Source of the DNA: Balanoglossus misakiensis
Lineage: Eukaryota > Hemichordata
Assembly: GCA_040954595.2 (NCBI GenBank)
Contig: CM082578.2
Span: 12,338,001 to 12,402,000, forward strand
Direction: 5' to 3'
DNA: 64,000 nt
The notes under the pieces were generated by a model, which saw only the letters and a list, made by a program, of their open reading frames with translations, did not search any database and was not told where the DNA came from. Below, in pieces: positions 22,182 through 34,772 of this stretch. The position numbers and the translations under genes are program-made. Numbering within the stretch: the first letter of the stretch is position 1; each line of letters starts with the position of its first letter.

Positions 22182-24733
22182 ATGGCTGACAGCGGGAGAG
22201 ATTCTGAACGGGAAGGTAAGCATGTAAAAGTCAATATTTTAAATCGCTGTGACTGAGGGCATTTAACGAAAATAGCCTGCTGTTGTCAGTGGTGGCACTT
22301 TTCATCGAAGTCGCTAAAATAATAAAAAGTGTCGCTAAATAATCAATATTAAAAAGTGTCGCCATACAAAGGTTGTTCGCAACGTACAATACATTGTTCA
22401 GCAATCGATGGATGGAGAGAAATCGGTCTCTTGAAAACTCAGACCGACAAGGAATTCTGTGTTATGAGGGAGTAAATAAATACTGCAGACCAATGGTATT
22501 TTCCATTCTGTTATTATGTGTGGGTACTTTTTGAAACGGCAACGCGACGCTGTCAATGTCATGATGTCACAGCGAATGTGTGGCTGCTGAACCGTAGCTC
22601 GACTTCATTGTGTTGCCTAGCTAGTATCCACTCACAATACCAGGTAAAACCCTCGAGCCACGGTTCTGCAGCTACAGTTGTGTGTACTGTTGATGTAACC
22701 AATGTAGGTCTATACTATAGCCTTACCACACCCCAATTGATTACAAGCAGTCAGGGGAGTGGTATGGCATAGACCACTTCGATCTCGGATAGGGTAGCTG
22801 CAATGCAGTAATTTTGAAGACGTGACATATTTTTTTCTTGAATTGAATCTTTCAATATTTATATTTGGTTTGTCCTTCATAAAGTAACTGCTGCTGCTGC
22901 CGAAACAGAATATGAAGTGGAAGATATTGTGGATTATGTTAAAGAAAAGGTGGGTGCCAGTTAACACCTCTTGATCAGTGAAAATTTTGTAATTTAATCA
23001 TTGCACATTTGTAACCAATCATAATTTTCCATTTTTCCCTTGTAATATATGCTAGAGCCAAGCCAATCTATTTTTGTACATGACGCCTCCGAAAATTATT
23101 ATTATCAATTCACCAGGGCAAAGAATGGTACTTTGTGAAATGGAAAGGGTATCCGTCGGAAGAGAACACATGGGAGCCCAAAGCCAACCTCATCAAATGC
23201 CATGCCTTGGTTAAAAAGTTCCAAAGAAGACAGAAAAAGGAAAAGTCGCAAGCCAAATCTGTGAAGAAGCGGCAGGTGTCGGACGACGGTCCAGATGGAA
23301 GCTCGAAAAAGCGTCCGAAAATCAGCGAGATCGAAGGCATAGATGACGACGACGATTGCTTTGTCGGACAGAGCCCGGAGATCAGGCGACAATTGAAAGC
23401 CTGGGCGGCGGATATCAAGGCCAGATGTAACGATCCGGCGTCTGTCAGTGTCGAGAACAAAGTGGACTCGGAAGGCCCGCCAACTAACTTTACATACATC
23501 AACGAGTATAAAGCGGGAGAGGGAGTCGCCATTCCCGATGACCCCCTCATAGGCTGCGAGTGCAAAAACTGCTACGAGAACTCTAACTCATGCTGTCCCA
23601 ATTTGCCGGGTGCCAAGTTCGCCTACAACAAGCAGCGGCGGATCAGGGTGAAGCCGGGCAAGCCGGTCTTCGAGTGCAACAAAAGGTGCAAGTGCGGCCC
23701 CAAGTGTCCCAACAGAGTGGTCCAGCTGGGCAGGAAGTTCAAAGTCAGCATATTCAGAACGTCGGATGGACGCGGCTGGGGTGTGAAAACCCTGGAAGAT
23801 ATCAGGAAAAATTCTTTTGTGATGGAGTATGTTGGAGAGGTATGTATCATGAGGCATCAGCAGTTGCAGCAGTCAGAATCCAGCTGAAGTTGTCTGCTAT
23901 TTTATCTTTTGTTGATTTGACTGTATGTACATGTATTTGTTAATAATGTTAAACACTTTGTGCAGGTAATAACCAATGAAGAAGCAGAGAGACGGGGCAG
24001 AATATATGACGGCAATGGAAGAACCTACCTCTTCGATTTAGATTATGATAGCAGTCAGGACTGTGCCTTCGTTGTGGATGCTGGTTTCTATGGAAACGTG
24101 TCTCACTTTGTCAATCATTCTGTGAGTAGTATATGCAGCCAACCTTTTTGACAGGTCTTTAGTTATAATGAGTAACTAAGCTGCAGGCGAGTCACATTGA
24201 CAAACTCATAATCTTTCAGAATACATTTGTTGGTCCAGTGGAGACTACATTAACCATTTACATAAACTTCTTATTATTTTAGTGCGATCCAAACATGGTA
24301 GTGTACGGAGTGTGGGTCAACCAGGTAGATCCCCGAATGCCAAGGATAGCACTGTTTTCCTGCCAGGACATCAAAGCTGGTGAAGAACTGACATTCGACT
24401 ACCAGATGACAGGTACGCAATGCAACAGCCAGTTGAAGGCTGAATCATTTCATAACATCGTGTCATCTTTGAGCGCCATGTTCTGACAAACTTCACTTGT
24501 GTTGAGATTCGGTCGGTTGTATCTGTACTTTTTGTTAGGTCTGGCTAATGATTATCTTGTGCTGTTTGTCACACGTTTTTTTTTCTCTCTCTCTCTCTTT
24601 CTTTCATTGTGCAGGGGCATCCAGAGAAGATGCAGACACAAGCAATTCCGAAGTGTTTGATAGCAAATGTGCACTCCCTAATAGTTTTCCTTGTAAGTGT
24701 GGGTCAGAAAACTGTCGGAAGTTCCTCTTTTGA
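22182..24733 (+). CDS. SUV39H: SUV39H histone H3K9 methyltransferase
   Basis: Six exons: 22182-22215, 22885-22949, 23117-23839, 23966-24121, 24283-24412, 24615-24733. They sum to 1227 bases, 408 residues, close to human SUV39H1/2 (412 and 410). All introns are GT-AG and the frame is kept. The protein trimethylates histone H3 lysine 9 in heterochromatin using S-adenosylmethionine. The chromodomain (about residues 21-75; [27 protein letters not shown]) reads methylated H3K9. The pre-SET domain (from about 178) has the Cys clusters CECKNC and CKCGPKC for the Zn3Cys9 site. SET motifs are [21 protein letters not shown] (split by intron 4) and GEELTFDYQ. Post-SET is CKCGSENC. All expected catalytic motifs are present. 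Vertebrates have two copies; this is probably the single pre-duplication gene, so I give a family symbol. It converges on HSPA14. Confidence 0.97.
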
Positions 24734-27484
24734 AAACAAGACACCGGTTGAGTTGTGAATATGCGGAGAGACAGAGACTTGTGTATCATTCAAGAGATTG
24801 GTGTGTGCGGTAGATATGCTAATTCCAAAGTACAAGAACCAGTTCTGGTGTGCAGTGCATTTGATCAGTGCAAGGGACTGTCTGTGCATTGCCAATCATG
24901 CTACTCGGTGAAAATAACTTTATTCTTCCCATCAAAGCTAACAAAGTTGGGCTTACTCTGTGATGTGCGCTCAAGCTTTTTAGTGAAAAAACAGATTCTG
25001 AAAACTGCAACGCAGATAAAAATTAGGCGTCACTTGTGAGTTATGCCTGGGCTTGACCTGACATCCCCGAGTACAATTGTCGTGGAACAATCATGCTGGT
25101 TCTGACATTTAGTTTTAAAGATGAATTCTAATGGTTTAGGCTAAATGACTAATGACCAATGTGTGTGTCGCCACCATTGGGAAGCTGCTAAATTTGATCT
25201 ACCGTTTTGCTTGAAAATTGCATGTCACAGTTGTTACTGAATTTCTTGATGCTACCAGTCTGAAATGTTTCTCAAGTAGAATAGCCGAAGAGAGGAGATT
25301 ATATTTTATAAGAATTCTGTGTTATTGATAGCATGTTGTTTAGTAGTTGCCTAGTGTGTTTTCGTCCAGTTAGAGTTCTAAATGTATGTCTGAATTGAAG
25401 CACTTGTCGAATTTCCATCATGTGAAGATTTTGGTTGATAATTCCCTTACTGATTATGTCTGAAGGAAATGATCCCATTGTTTTGTTTTTTTAATTAACG
25501 TGGCATCTATTTTTGTGTAAATGATGGATCTTTGAACGTAGACTACATTGCATGGATAACTGACATCATTTTTCACAGCTTATTTCCTTTACTTTGTTCC
25601 CTCCCCATTTTCAACCCTTTAGCTGCATATCAAAATTGCCTCATTTGTAAGTTTCCTTGCCAATAACCTAGGGAGTCTTCTACCCCTGACACAAACACCA
25701 TGTTGAGGGTATAGATGCATTCAGGGTGTAATTGATCATAGAGTTGTATTTTTGGGTTAGTAGGAAATTTTCTCAGGAATTGTTTAATCTCAATATGTAT
25801 TTTTTTGTCCTTGATGTTGTGACATTAAGTTTCCAATGTCTTTATTCTAATATGAAAATACAGCGTAAACCAATACTTTAAAAATGTTTAACAAGAGAGA
25901 AAAAATCGGATGGTGCCAGGTGGGGGCTCTTGTGCATTGTGATGTAGCATGTTGGCATAGAGGGCGCAATACAGCGGAATTCATGCAATAATTTACCTGT
26001 GTGTGCAAACACCATTTCAATCAACTTACCTAGAGGTTGCACTCCAGAAATCAGATGAAGTTGCTCTTGCCAATTGATAGCAATGGCTAGTGTTATAATG
26101 TTTTTGTATCATGTTGGAAGTTTGCTAATGTTGACTTACAAGTATGTATTGCAGTTAGGTTAGATTAGCTGACCTGATAATATCGGTTGTTTGAAAAAAA
26201 TAAAAATAAAGTTGAAGTCCAAGATCGTGAATATTGGTAAGCCCATTGACAATTTGCCCTTCAGGGAAATAAATACCTTGTTGGTCCTTTTTGTACTCAA
26301 TGAATGCATAGCTATTATATGACTTTTGATTCAATTTAAAAATCACAGAAATTTCTGTCATGTTGTACCTATAATATGACACAACTTTTGCCACCATAGG
26401 TGTGTTGGTGAATCCATCACAAATTTTCAAAATGTGTATTAGCCAGTTCACCAAATTCAAATGACACCACATGACCCAAGACATACAAAATTGCCAAAAT
26501 CAGTGATTTTTATAAGAAAAATTTATATCTTTATTTTAGCTAGTTAATGTAAATAGTCGACAGAATTAATTTTTAATTGGATCCAAATGAATATTTTACT
26601 TTTAAGAGACATGTTGCGGATAGATGCACTCAGTCCAAATAAAATCCTAGCATCTTCCCACATGCCAGGATTTAAATGTTGAGTGGCTCAAAAATTATTT
26701 CTTCCATTGTCACTTTTTTCCCTGTTACTGTAGACTTTTTCTGCCTTTTTGATGACAAACGCAATTTAGTTGAGGCTGCTTGTTTATTCAATTTTTAACA
26801 ATAATGTTGATTATGCGCACATGGGCTGTACTTTAAGGAGACAAATACCAGTTCTTTCAGCTTTAGGGAGCTAAACAAGAAACAATTGTTGAAAACAAAA
26901 ATTCTGGAAAAAATAGAAGTTATTGATAGTGGACATTTAGAGTGATTTCATGCATCTTTTTTCACTTTAAGATTTAAAAATGTTGACATTTGATGTTGCT
27001 AATGAAAACCAAGTTTTTGGATAGCTGTACCAGTTACCACGGGTTTGAGTGTTGTTCTGAACTTTTTTGTATTTTCTGTTGTCCAGTGTATATTCAGTTG
27101 TAATAAATAGACAATGTTTATAGATGTCTGTGTTCACCCACGGGTCTTTTCTCACCATTGGTTACAACTGCAGTATTCATCCGCCTGTTGAGTTGGGTTG
27201 ACCAATCGGAGGCAACCAAGTCTGACTGCCTTGCATCAGCCTCAAACCTTTCTCACACAATCAAAATAAAAAACACACACTATAGCATGATCACCTTGTT
27301 TTATTATTTCACTTTCTTGGAAAATAAAATATCTCAGACAGTTAACTGTCAGAATGTCACTGCACACTGCATTTTATGAGTTGGAAAAAAAAGTTCTCAG
27401 GAGTAATCACTGTAGTAACAAAACGCTGTGGTTTTCGACCGACTGCTGACAGATGACATAGACACTGCACTAGGGGAGTGTGTC
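24734..27484. other. convergent 3' flanks of SUV39H and HSPA14
   Basis: No coding exon is seen. Both neighbouring genes end here tail to tail. Candidate poly(A) signals are AATAAA at 26199-26204 and 26205-26210 for SUV39H, and TTTATT at 27300-27305 (AATAAA on minus) for HSPA14. The region is strongly CpG-poor. Confidence 0.55.
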
Positions 27485-30400
27485 TCACGCAGACACGTCG
27501 ATTGTGACATCACCGGATATTCCTGACATCTTTTCCGTACAGGTAACGTGTAAACAGCCTTCCCTGAAACAAACCAGAAGAACAGACATATTGCAGTAGA
27601 AAATCATCATGTAGAGATAGGCTTTAGTTGAAATTACTCCTGTAAGATTGATTGCATAACCAAAGGAAATACTTAGGGCCATGTGAGGTGCATAGAATGT
27701 GCTGATGTAATGTACCTTTTGTAGTGTAATACTGTTGTTATGGACCGTGTTTCCTCTTGGTTACTTGGCAAGTTCCTCAACACCACCTGGAAATGCAAAA
27801 CAAGTTTGGTTAGATTCTTGTTGTTTTAAATGCCACATTTTACTGGTGCCAGAAGAGAAAAGTCAACATAAGGTCACCAGTGTCAGAGTGCAAAGGGTCG
27901 ACATGTTTTCTTAGATCAACACTGTCTTAGATTTAGAGGTCAATTTATAGTTGTAGCTGTGTATTTTGACATACTTTGCCCAGAAGCGTGGCATCTTCCA
28001 GACCGCTGTCGCTCTCCCCTTCATAAACACACACGCACACTGAAGTCTGGTTTGCGCCCAGCTGCAAGGGGTGCTGGCGTCTCACAGGGATTGGTGTGTG
28101 TTTTCCTATCCCGGTCTGCAGGCTTGCATTCCCACTGTCATCCAAGACCTTGAGAAGGATGGCTTTCGGACACAATTCAACTTGTCCACTCTCTTCAACA
28201 TCCAAGTGATCGGTGCTTGTCAACAGGTCTGCCTGAAATGAAAGACAGCTAAATCTAAGCTGCGCATACAATTACAGGACGAAGCCATGGACAACACGCT
28301 ACCAACAACTGGTCGAATCAAACTGACATCAATGAGATACATGTATGCATAGATACCCTGGCTACACAGGCACGTTGTACACGAATACAGGATACCTATA
28401 AGAGCATACCTGAATAGCTGCCCCCAGGGCGACCACCTCATCCGGCGACACAGTATCCAGCATCTCCACTTGTGGGAAAAAGTCCGTCAGCAGCTTCTTC
28501 AGCTTGGGTATCTTGGTTGAACCGCCGGTAATTATGAGCTGAAAATTGACACGAGCAAAACTTTAACATACCCATATGGCCAGCGATATGGCTGGTTTTT
28601 ATCCAGTGTGGGAAATCTAGTTTATTTGCTTTGCGTGCTCGTCTTTCTCACTGCCAGGTAGTTAGTTCCTCTACAATAACACATCAATTCGTTTGTGACC
28701 CATTTAACAGTTCGTGTAATACCTTGTCTATGCTGTCTCTCTTCAGTCCCGCATCCTCCAGCACTTTCTCCAACGGTTGCAGGCAATTCTGTAGTGTGGG
28801 AATGATTAGGGCCTCTAACCTGGCTCTGGTGGGTTGACAATATAATACATGATTGAGTGAGTATGCATGGAGAAAAACTTGGGATAAAAACTGAGAGATC
28901 TTCAGTGGATAATCACTGGAATAACATACAAAAGCTTGTGACCCACCTGGATATAGTAGAGTTGAAATCGATACCCTCGTAGAGGGAGTCAACAGACACC
29001 CTGGAACTTGACATTGTTGACAGCACGTGTTTGCAGATTTCACAGGCACTGCGCAGTTTAGCCAGGGCTCTCTTGTTGCCACGGATATCACTCTTCCATT
29101 GTCTGTAACATGTGAGATTTGCAGTGTGTCAAAGGTATACTTATATACAGCACAATCCAGCATAGTCCACATGCACCCCAAAGCACCCAAGGAATTTCCG
29201 GCATATTAAATATACATGTATTTTAAATAAAAATAGTAAATTTTGTTGGGAGTAAAATAGTATTTCCCCAAAATTTACTCACTTTAGAAACTCGGCTGCA
29301 CAATGTTGCACCAAGAGCTCTGTCAGCTGTTCCCCGCCGTGGGTCGTATCGTGGATGTTAGCAAGTACTCTGTACATGCCACCATTGACGGACAGAACGG
29401 TGGCGTCCAGGACAGTGCCGCCAAGATGATACACCAAAACATTGCTGAAACAAAAGGTGTGAGAATTGATGTATTTAAAGTGAATGTGTGAAAAATACAG
29501 GTGCAGTGTGGTTCAAGGCTTTCGATTACTCACCTGGACTTACTGGGATCATTTTGTCCGATGTTGTAGGCCAGGGCAGCAGCAGCAGGCTCGCTGACTA
29601 ATTGTAGCACTTTGAATCCAGCATCTTTGGCAGCTAAACTGTAAGTGTAAGAAACCCACAAAGAGTCACTTGTACATTTAAGATGCTTCTTGTTGTATTA
29701 AATATATTGCAATGGTCAATAAATTTTGGCTCATTCCTTTTGGCCACTGTTATCGAAACTGGTGTTGAAAACTCAAGTGTCAGTCCACATGATTATTCAA
29801 GTCACTAGACAGGCCCACACTCACCTGAGCACATTGCATTGTTGTGATGTAAAGTTCAATGGTACCGCAATGACAGCATCCTGTACTTGATTGCCTCCGT
29901 GCACATGAAATTGAGCAATATCTACAAGACAATCACATATAAGTAAATCCATCAGTTCCACTGAAAATCATTACTTTCAAAAAACAAACACCTTGTTGTT
30001 AATTACAACAGCTGGTGACTAAGCATCATATGAGCAATACACTACTCTAGGTTGATTATCGAATGGCTGGCTGCGGGCACAAACAGGAGCGCATGCAGAC
30101 TTTAGGTTATGTGTTGTCATTATGTGGCATGTAAATTCCACTTGTCAAACTGCTATATCATGGTACTTACCCATAAGTTTTTTAAATATAAGAGTCACGA
30201 TTTGCTGTGGTGTAACCTTGATTGGCCGCTCTTCAAACTCCACTTCAAATATACACAACTCATTCCTTTCTGAAATTTTATAACTGCTCCGCTGTATAAG
30301 ATCTTGAATACTCGAGTCATCAAACCTGTACACCAATGAAAACAAATTTTAATTTTCTGTAGTACAATCAGATTTCCCAACTACAGGTACTGTTATATGT

Positions 30401-31504
30401 TTCATGTTTTACAATAACTGACAATAGGAGAAAAAACAGGCTTCAAAGATTGTCATCTTCAATTCGGCACAGGTCTTGTCACGGTTGTTGATCATGTGTG
30501 AATCTGACTTCAGTGAAACTGGCTGCACACTGTGGAAGAGTGACAGTCCTTACCTTTTACCTAGTAAATGTTTAACGTTTCTAACTGTGTTGGCGGCATT
30601 ACGTATAATACCCTGCTTTGCTGCAAGACCAACTGTCTGCGAAGAAATTGACAAACAAAACAGTCAACTTGAGATGAACTAAGTGGCTTGAGATGAATGT
30701 TCATCGGTTAAGTCATTGGCGGTCAGACCTGGTCTGAAGACATACTTAAAGTTTGTGAATGGCTTCTAGGACAGTCACCCCCATGATCATTAACTCATCA
30801 GAAACCCATCCCAACCCCAATGCCCAAACAATGGGTGGGAAATTTCCGGGTGGTATTGTAAAGTGACCGGGTGTAACTGTCCTGTTACCTTATGAATAAC
30901 ACAATAGTGACAACATTTAGAACTTTTTCTGCAGTACTTTTACTTGTGTTTTTGTTTACAGCTGTGATAGAAAGTCACACCTTTTCCCTGTCTGTAAATG
31001 CCACCACTGCTGGAGTAACTCGGTCCCCAGAATCATTGGCTACAACGTCAGTTCTGTTTTCCTAGAAGACAATTAGCAAAGAAACAAAATCAAGGACTGG
31101 GAAAATTAAGAAATGCGACATGCATGTGCGAATGTAGAGGGCAGTGGTGCACTGGTGTTAGTGGAGGACGGATAACAATATACACCATAGTGTTTATTCT
31201 AAAAGCCAATTTCAAGTCCGACTACATGTACATGTACTACGATAGTACTAGATCCCCATAAGTCAAAATGGTTTAGTCCGGCGTGGTGCAGTGATCAGCG
31301 TACACAACGTGACAAGGTTGTATGCGCGTACTCTTTGAACGCGGTCACCATCAACTTTACGTACAACAGTCGCGCACAATCAATTGTCTTTTAACCGAGG
31401 ATAACTCGACCCATTTCATTTGACAGATATTACTAAGGCGCTACCTTATTCACGGCAACACAGCACGATGTCGATCCGATGTATATTCCAATGGAAGTCG
31501 CCAT
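27485..31504 (-). CDS. HSPA14: HSPA14 (Hsp70-like ribosome-associated chaperone)
   Basis: Thirteen exons on minus: 31445-31504, 30981-31061, 30554-30636, 30171-30325, 29825-29921, 29534-29638, 29283-29444, 28947-29102, 28723-28825, 28410-28538, 27975-28232, 27716-27786, 27485-27563. Total 1539 bases, 512 residues (human 509). Every junction is GT-AG and in frame. Human HSPA14 pairs with the J-protein DNAJC2 in the ribosome-associated complex that helps nascent chains fold. The start [18 protein letters not shown] is the phosphate-1 loop, with the variant sequence typical of HSPA14 rather than canonical Hsp70. [45 protein letters not shown] (phosphate 2) and [14 protein letters not shown] (adenosine loop) follow. 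The C-terminal part is a short beta domain ending [10 protein letters not shown]; there is no helical lid and no EEVD, as in the family. It shares its promoter region with SET. Confidence 0.97.
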
Positions 31505-32122
31505 TTTGATGCCTGAATGACAGAAGTACTATGCGGACATCTATTGACCGCATTCGGATATTTGTACGTGAATGTAGATTTTAGTCAGTAAAGCTGTAAT
31601 TTGCATTATGTTTAATCATCTCTAATTAGTTTGTGTACTCTAAATAAAATAGGTTGTCCAGGTGTTCACAAATAGCGGCTTCGTCTTATTCAATCATTTT
31701 ACATTATGTGAACGAGGCTATAGATTCCCGCTTCAGACCTATGTTGCTAAAATTCAATTTACAAGGCTAGAGCTGCTCTTCTTTGTAGGTACATGTCGCG
31801 ATAAATTTAACTTTCCGATTAAGCTCGAAAAATCTACGTTTTCCAATCAGAATTAGTATATTTTACTATTTAACAAATGGAATTAATTTCTTATTACATC
31901 TTCTCCCATTGGTCAAATGCTCTCAAGACCACCCATGACATCACCGATGCACCAATCGGCTATCGCCTATTAAAATATAGTCAGCGAATTGCGCAGGGGT
32001 CGCGTTGATACTTCGGGGAAGTATACAATAATTCTACTTCCGTTGAAAGTGTGTGTACATGTACTACAATATACTACAACTGCACTGCCGCATCCCAGCA
32101 TCATTGCATCAATCGGTGAACA
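31505..32122. promoter_or_regulatory. divergent promoter between HSPA14 and SET
   Basis: The start codons of HSPA14 (minus) and SET (plus) are 618 bases apart. Visible elements are a reverse CCAAT box (CCCATTGGTC, 31906-31914), a CRE-like TGACATCA (31936-31943), a forward CCAAT box (ACCAATCGG, 31951-31959) and a TATA-like TATTAAAATATAG (31968-31980), all on the SET side. The HSPA14 start codon sits in AAAATGGCGAC, a YY1-like context. Confidence 0.55.
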
Positions 32123-34772
32123 ATGAGTGACGGCGGACCAACACCTGCAAAGAAGCAGAAGACGGAAACGGTCGTCATTTTAAGTTCAGAAGGCGACGAT
32201 AGCAAAGATTACGACGCCGAGACGCAGAAGGTGTTGGAAGATATCGACGCTTGTCAAAACGAGATCGACGCTCTCAATGAACAGGCCAGTGAAGAAATCC
32301 TCAAAGTGGAGCAAAAGTACAATCGCCTGAGAAGGCCGCATTTTGACAGAAGAAATGACCTAATCAAGAAGATTCCGAAATTCTGGGTGTCAGCCGTATC
32401 CTTTAAATTATTACTGCACTTATTTTTCCCAGGCGAAAACGTACTTTCAATATCTCCAGCCCCAGTACATTGTGTTTAGGTGTACACGTGCGCGCGTACC
32501 GCACACAAACATTTGTATTTGTTTATTATTTTTCTAACAATTCCCTCTATGTGTAGTGTATATTATGTATCTTTGCGAATGCTAAAAGTAATACAATGCC
32601 CTCTGATTATTAATTTTCGCTCATATATTGTTATTGCGTGGTGGTGTTGCAGCTATTGTGTGTCAGTTCGTTTGTTGTTTCGATCATGGACGCTTCAATC
32701 AGCTGGCTCATGAATATTAATCAGCAGGGAAGCCATTCAATGCTCTGAGCTGCTGGCTTGTCTTATACGTTTAGTTACCATGGAGCTCCGTGCGTTAAAA
32801 CGTTAAACCCTGGATTAGTTTAAATTTTCAACAATTGCTTATTTTCTATTTCCAGATTCACCACATGCTTTACAATACCATTTCCCACAACATAAATATG
32901 CAAAATTGATAAATTATTTAATTGTTGTGGTTTGGGGAACAGTAGAAAACCTTGAAAGTTAATACCAAATTACGGTTTTCAGCACTGTTTACTACCAAGT
33001 TCTACTAGAAGCAAGGGTCTGTTCCTACATGTAGTTTTGATTCATTTGTATGCCACTGGTATATTCCTTACATGGTTGGATAGTTTTTGAATCATCCTCA
33101 GATATCGGCCATACTGACTGAGGAAGACGATGAGTGTTTGCAGTACCTTAACAAGTTGGAAGTTGAAGAATTTGAAGACATTAAGTCAGGCTACAGGATC
33201 AAATTTCATTTTGACAAAAACCCGTTCTTTGATAACAATGTCATACAGAAAGAGTTCCACCTTGCGAGTTCAGGTATGATGCTAAATTTGTAACATATAC
33301 TAGTATGTGTATTATTGTGCCACATTTTGTAATGTAGACTATTAAACCTCCCTACATAGCCATTTTTAAAATGAATCTGAGATGAAAACATGAAACTTAA
33401 TGATGCAGATTTATTTATAATTGTTGCCAAACTATTTGACAAAAATGAATAAAAACATGACTGTTATCATACTCGTGTGTATGTAGGTCATGATCTAAAT
33501 AACAGTCATACATCTTGAAGTTATATAGGTCATGTGCGGGCTTGTATTTCTGTTGTATGTTGAGTGATCATGCATATTGCATCATGTCAAGCAAACTTCA
33601 CAACAATGGCAACTTGCTTTGCAGGGGAACCGGCCAGTCAGTCATCAACCATCCAGTGGAAGTCCGGTATGGACCTCACGGCCAGAAGCATGCTCGACCC
33701 AAAAGACAGAAAGAGGGACAGGGAAACCAGAAGTTTCTTTTCGTGGTTTAGCGACCACTCAGAACCGTCAGCTGATGATATAGCAGAGGTAGGACTTAAG
33801 TTTGATTCATCTGTCGCTTTTGCTACAGTTTACCATAATATTCTATTTTTTTTATTTCGATCAGTGATTGTTTTTGACATTTTACTGATGAAGGCATCTC
33901 CAATTTTCTTTCATGTAGGTTATTAAAGATGACATGTGGCCAAATCCTTTACAATATTACCTTGTGCCAGATGTTGAGGTTGAAAATGGCTTGGAAGATG
34001 AAGATGATGACGACGACGATGATGATGATGACGATGATGATGATGATGAAGATGATGAGGAGGAGGAGGATGAAGAGGATAGGTGAGCATTTCTCTAAAT
34101 TTGCAATTAATTGCACCATTGTGATTTTCATACATCCCAAACACTAATCTGTTGGCCAACCGTAGATTAATAGCATCAGCGTGTTATACTGTGCACCATG
34201 CTAGTTCCCATGACAACCCAACTAAAGGAGAACTAAGCAGAATAGTTTCTGTGCCTTGATTACAGTGAGGAGGACGAAGAAGGGGAGGGCGGCGTTGATG
34301 ATTCCGTGGTAGTCCTCGATGAGGAGGATGAAGAAGATGAGGAAGATGACGACGATATCCAGGAGCTTGTGGAGGAAGAGGAAGATGATGGTATGTAATC
34401 AGGTGCCTCAGTTTTCAGAGATTGCCACACATACAAATGCATTGGCTAAAATATTTTCTTGGCGAGTCGATTAAAATATTAACCTCCATTAGCTGTATCA
34501 TTTTGTGTTTTCCTAGCGGTATTGACTTTCCTTATCTTGCAGATGAAGCTGAGAATTTAGAAGCGGAGTTCGGTGAGGAAGAAGGTGAAGAAGACATTGA
34601 TGAGGGTGAGATTTTATCTGTTACCAGTATGTCTAATTAAGAGAGTTAGGGTTTGCTTTATGCCGCTTGTGACTTGTGTGTACAAGAACTCATCTTGTTT
34701 CTAACCATTTTCCTCCCTCATCTTTTTCTCTCACCAGAGGATGCTGAAGACGCGGACGAGAAGGCAACCTAG
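32123..34772 (+). CDS. SET: SET / I2PP2A / TAF-I histone chaperone
   Basis: Seven exons: 32123-32395, 33084-33273, 33625-33788, 33919-34082, 34266-34390, 34543-34605, 34738-34772. They sum to 1014 bases, 337 residues (human 277-290). All junctions are GT-AG and in frame. SET is a NAP-family histone chaperone, PP2A inhibitor and INHAT subunit, mainly nuclear. The N-terminal dimerisation helix ([20 protein letters not shown]) is almost identical to vertebrate SET. The earmuff domain contains [14 protein letters not shown] across intron 1, [19 protein letters not shown] and [18 protein letters not shown], then [17 protein letters not shown]. From about residue 224 the tail is almost only D and E, longer than in human, and is spread over four exons. 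Part is coded by a GAT/GAC run (about 34010-34057) that could expand. An N-terminal PAKKQK may be a nuclear signal. Confidence 0.96.
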
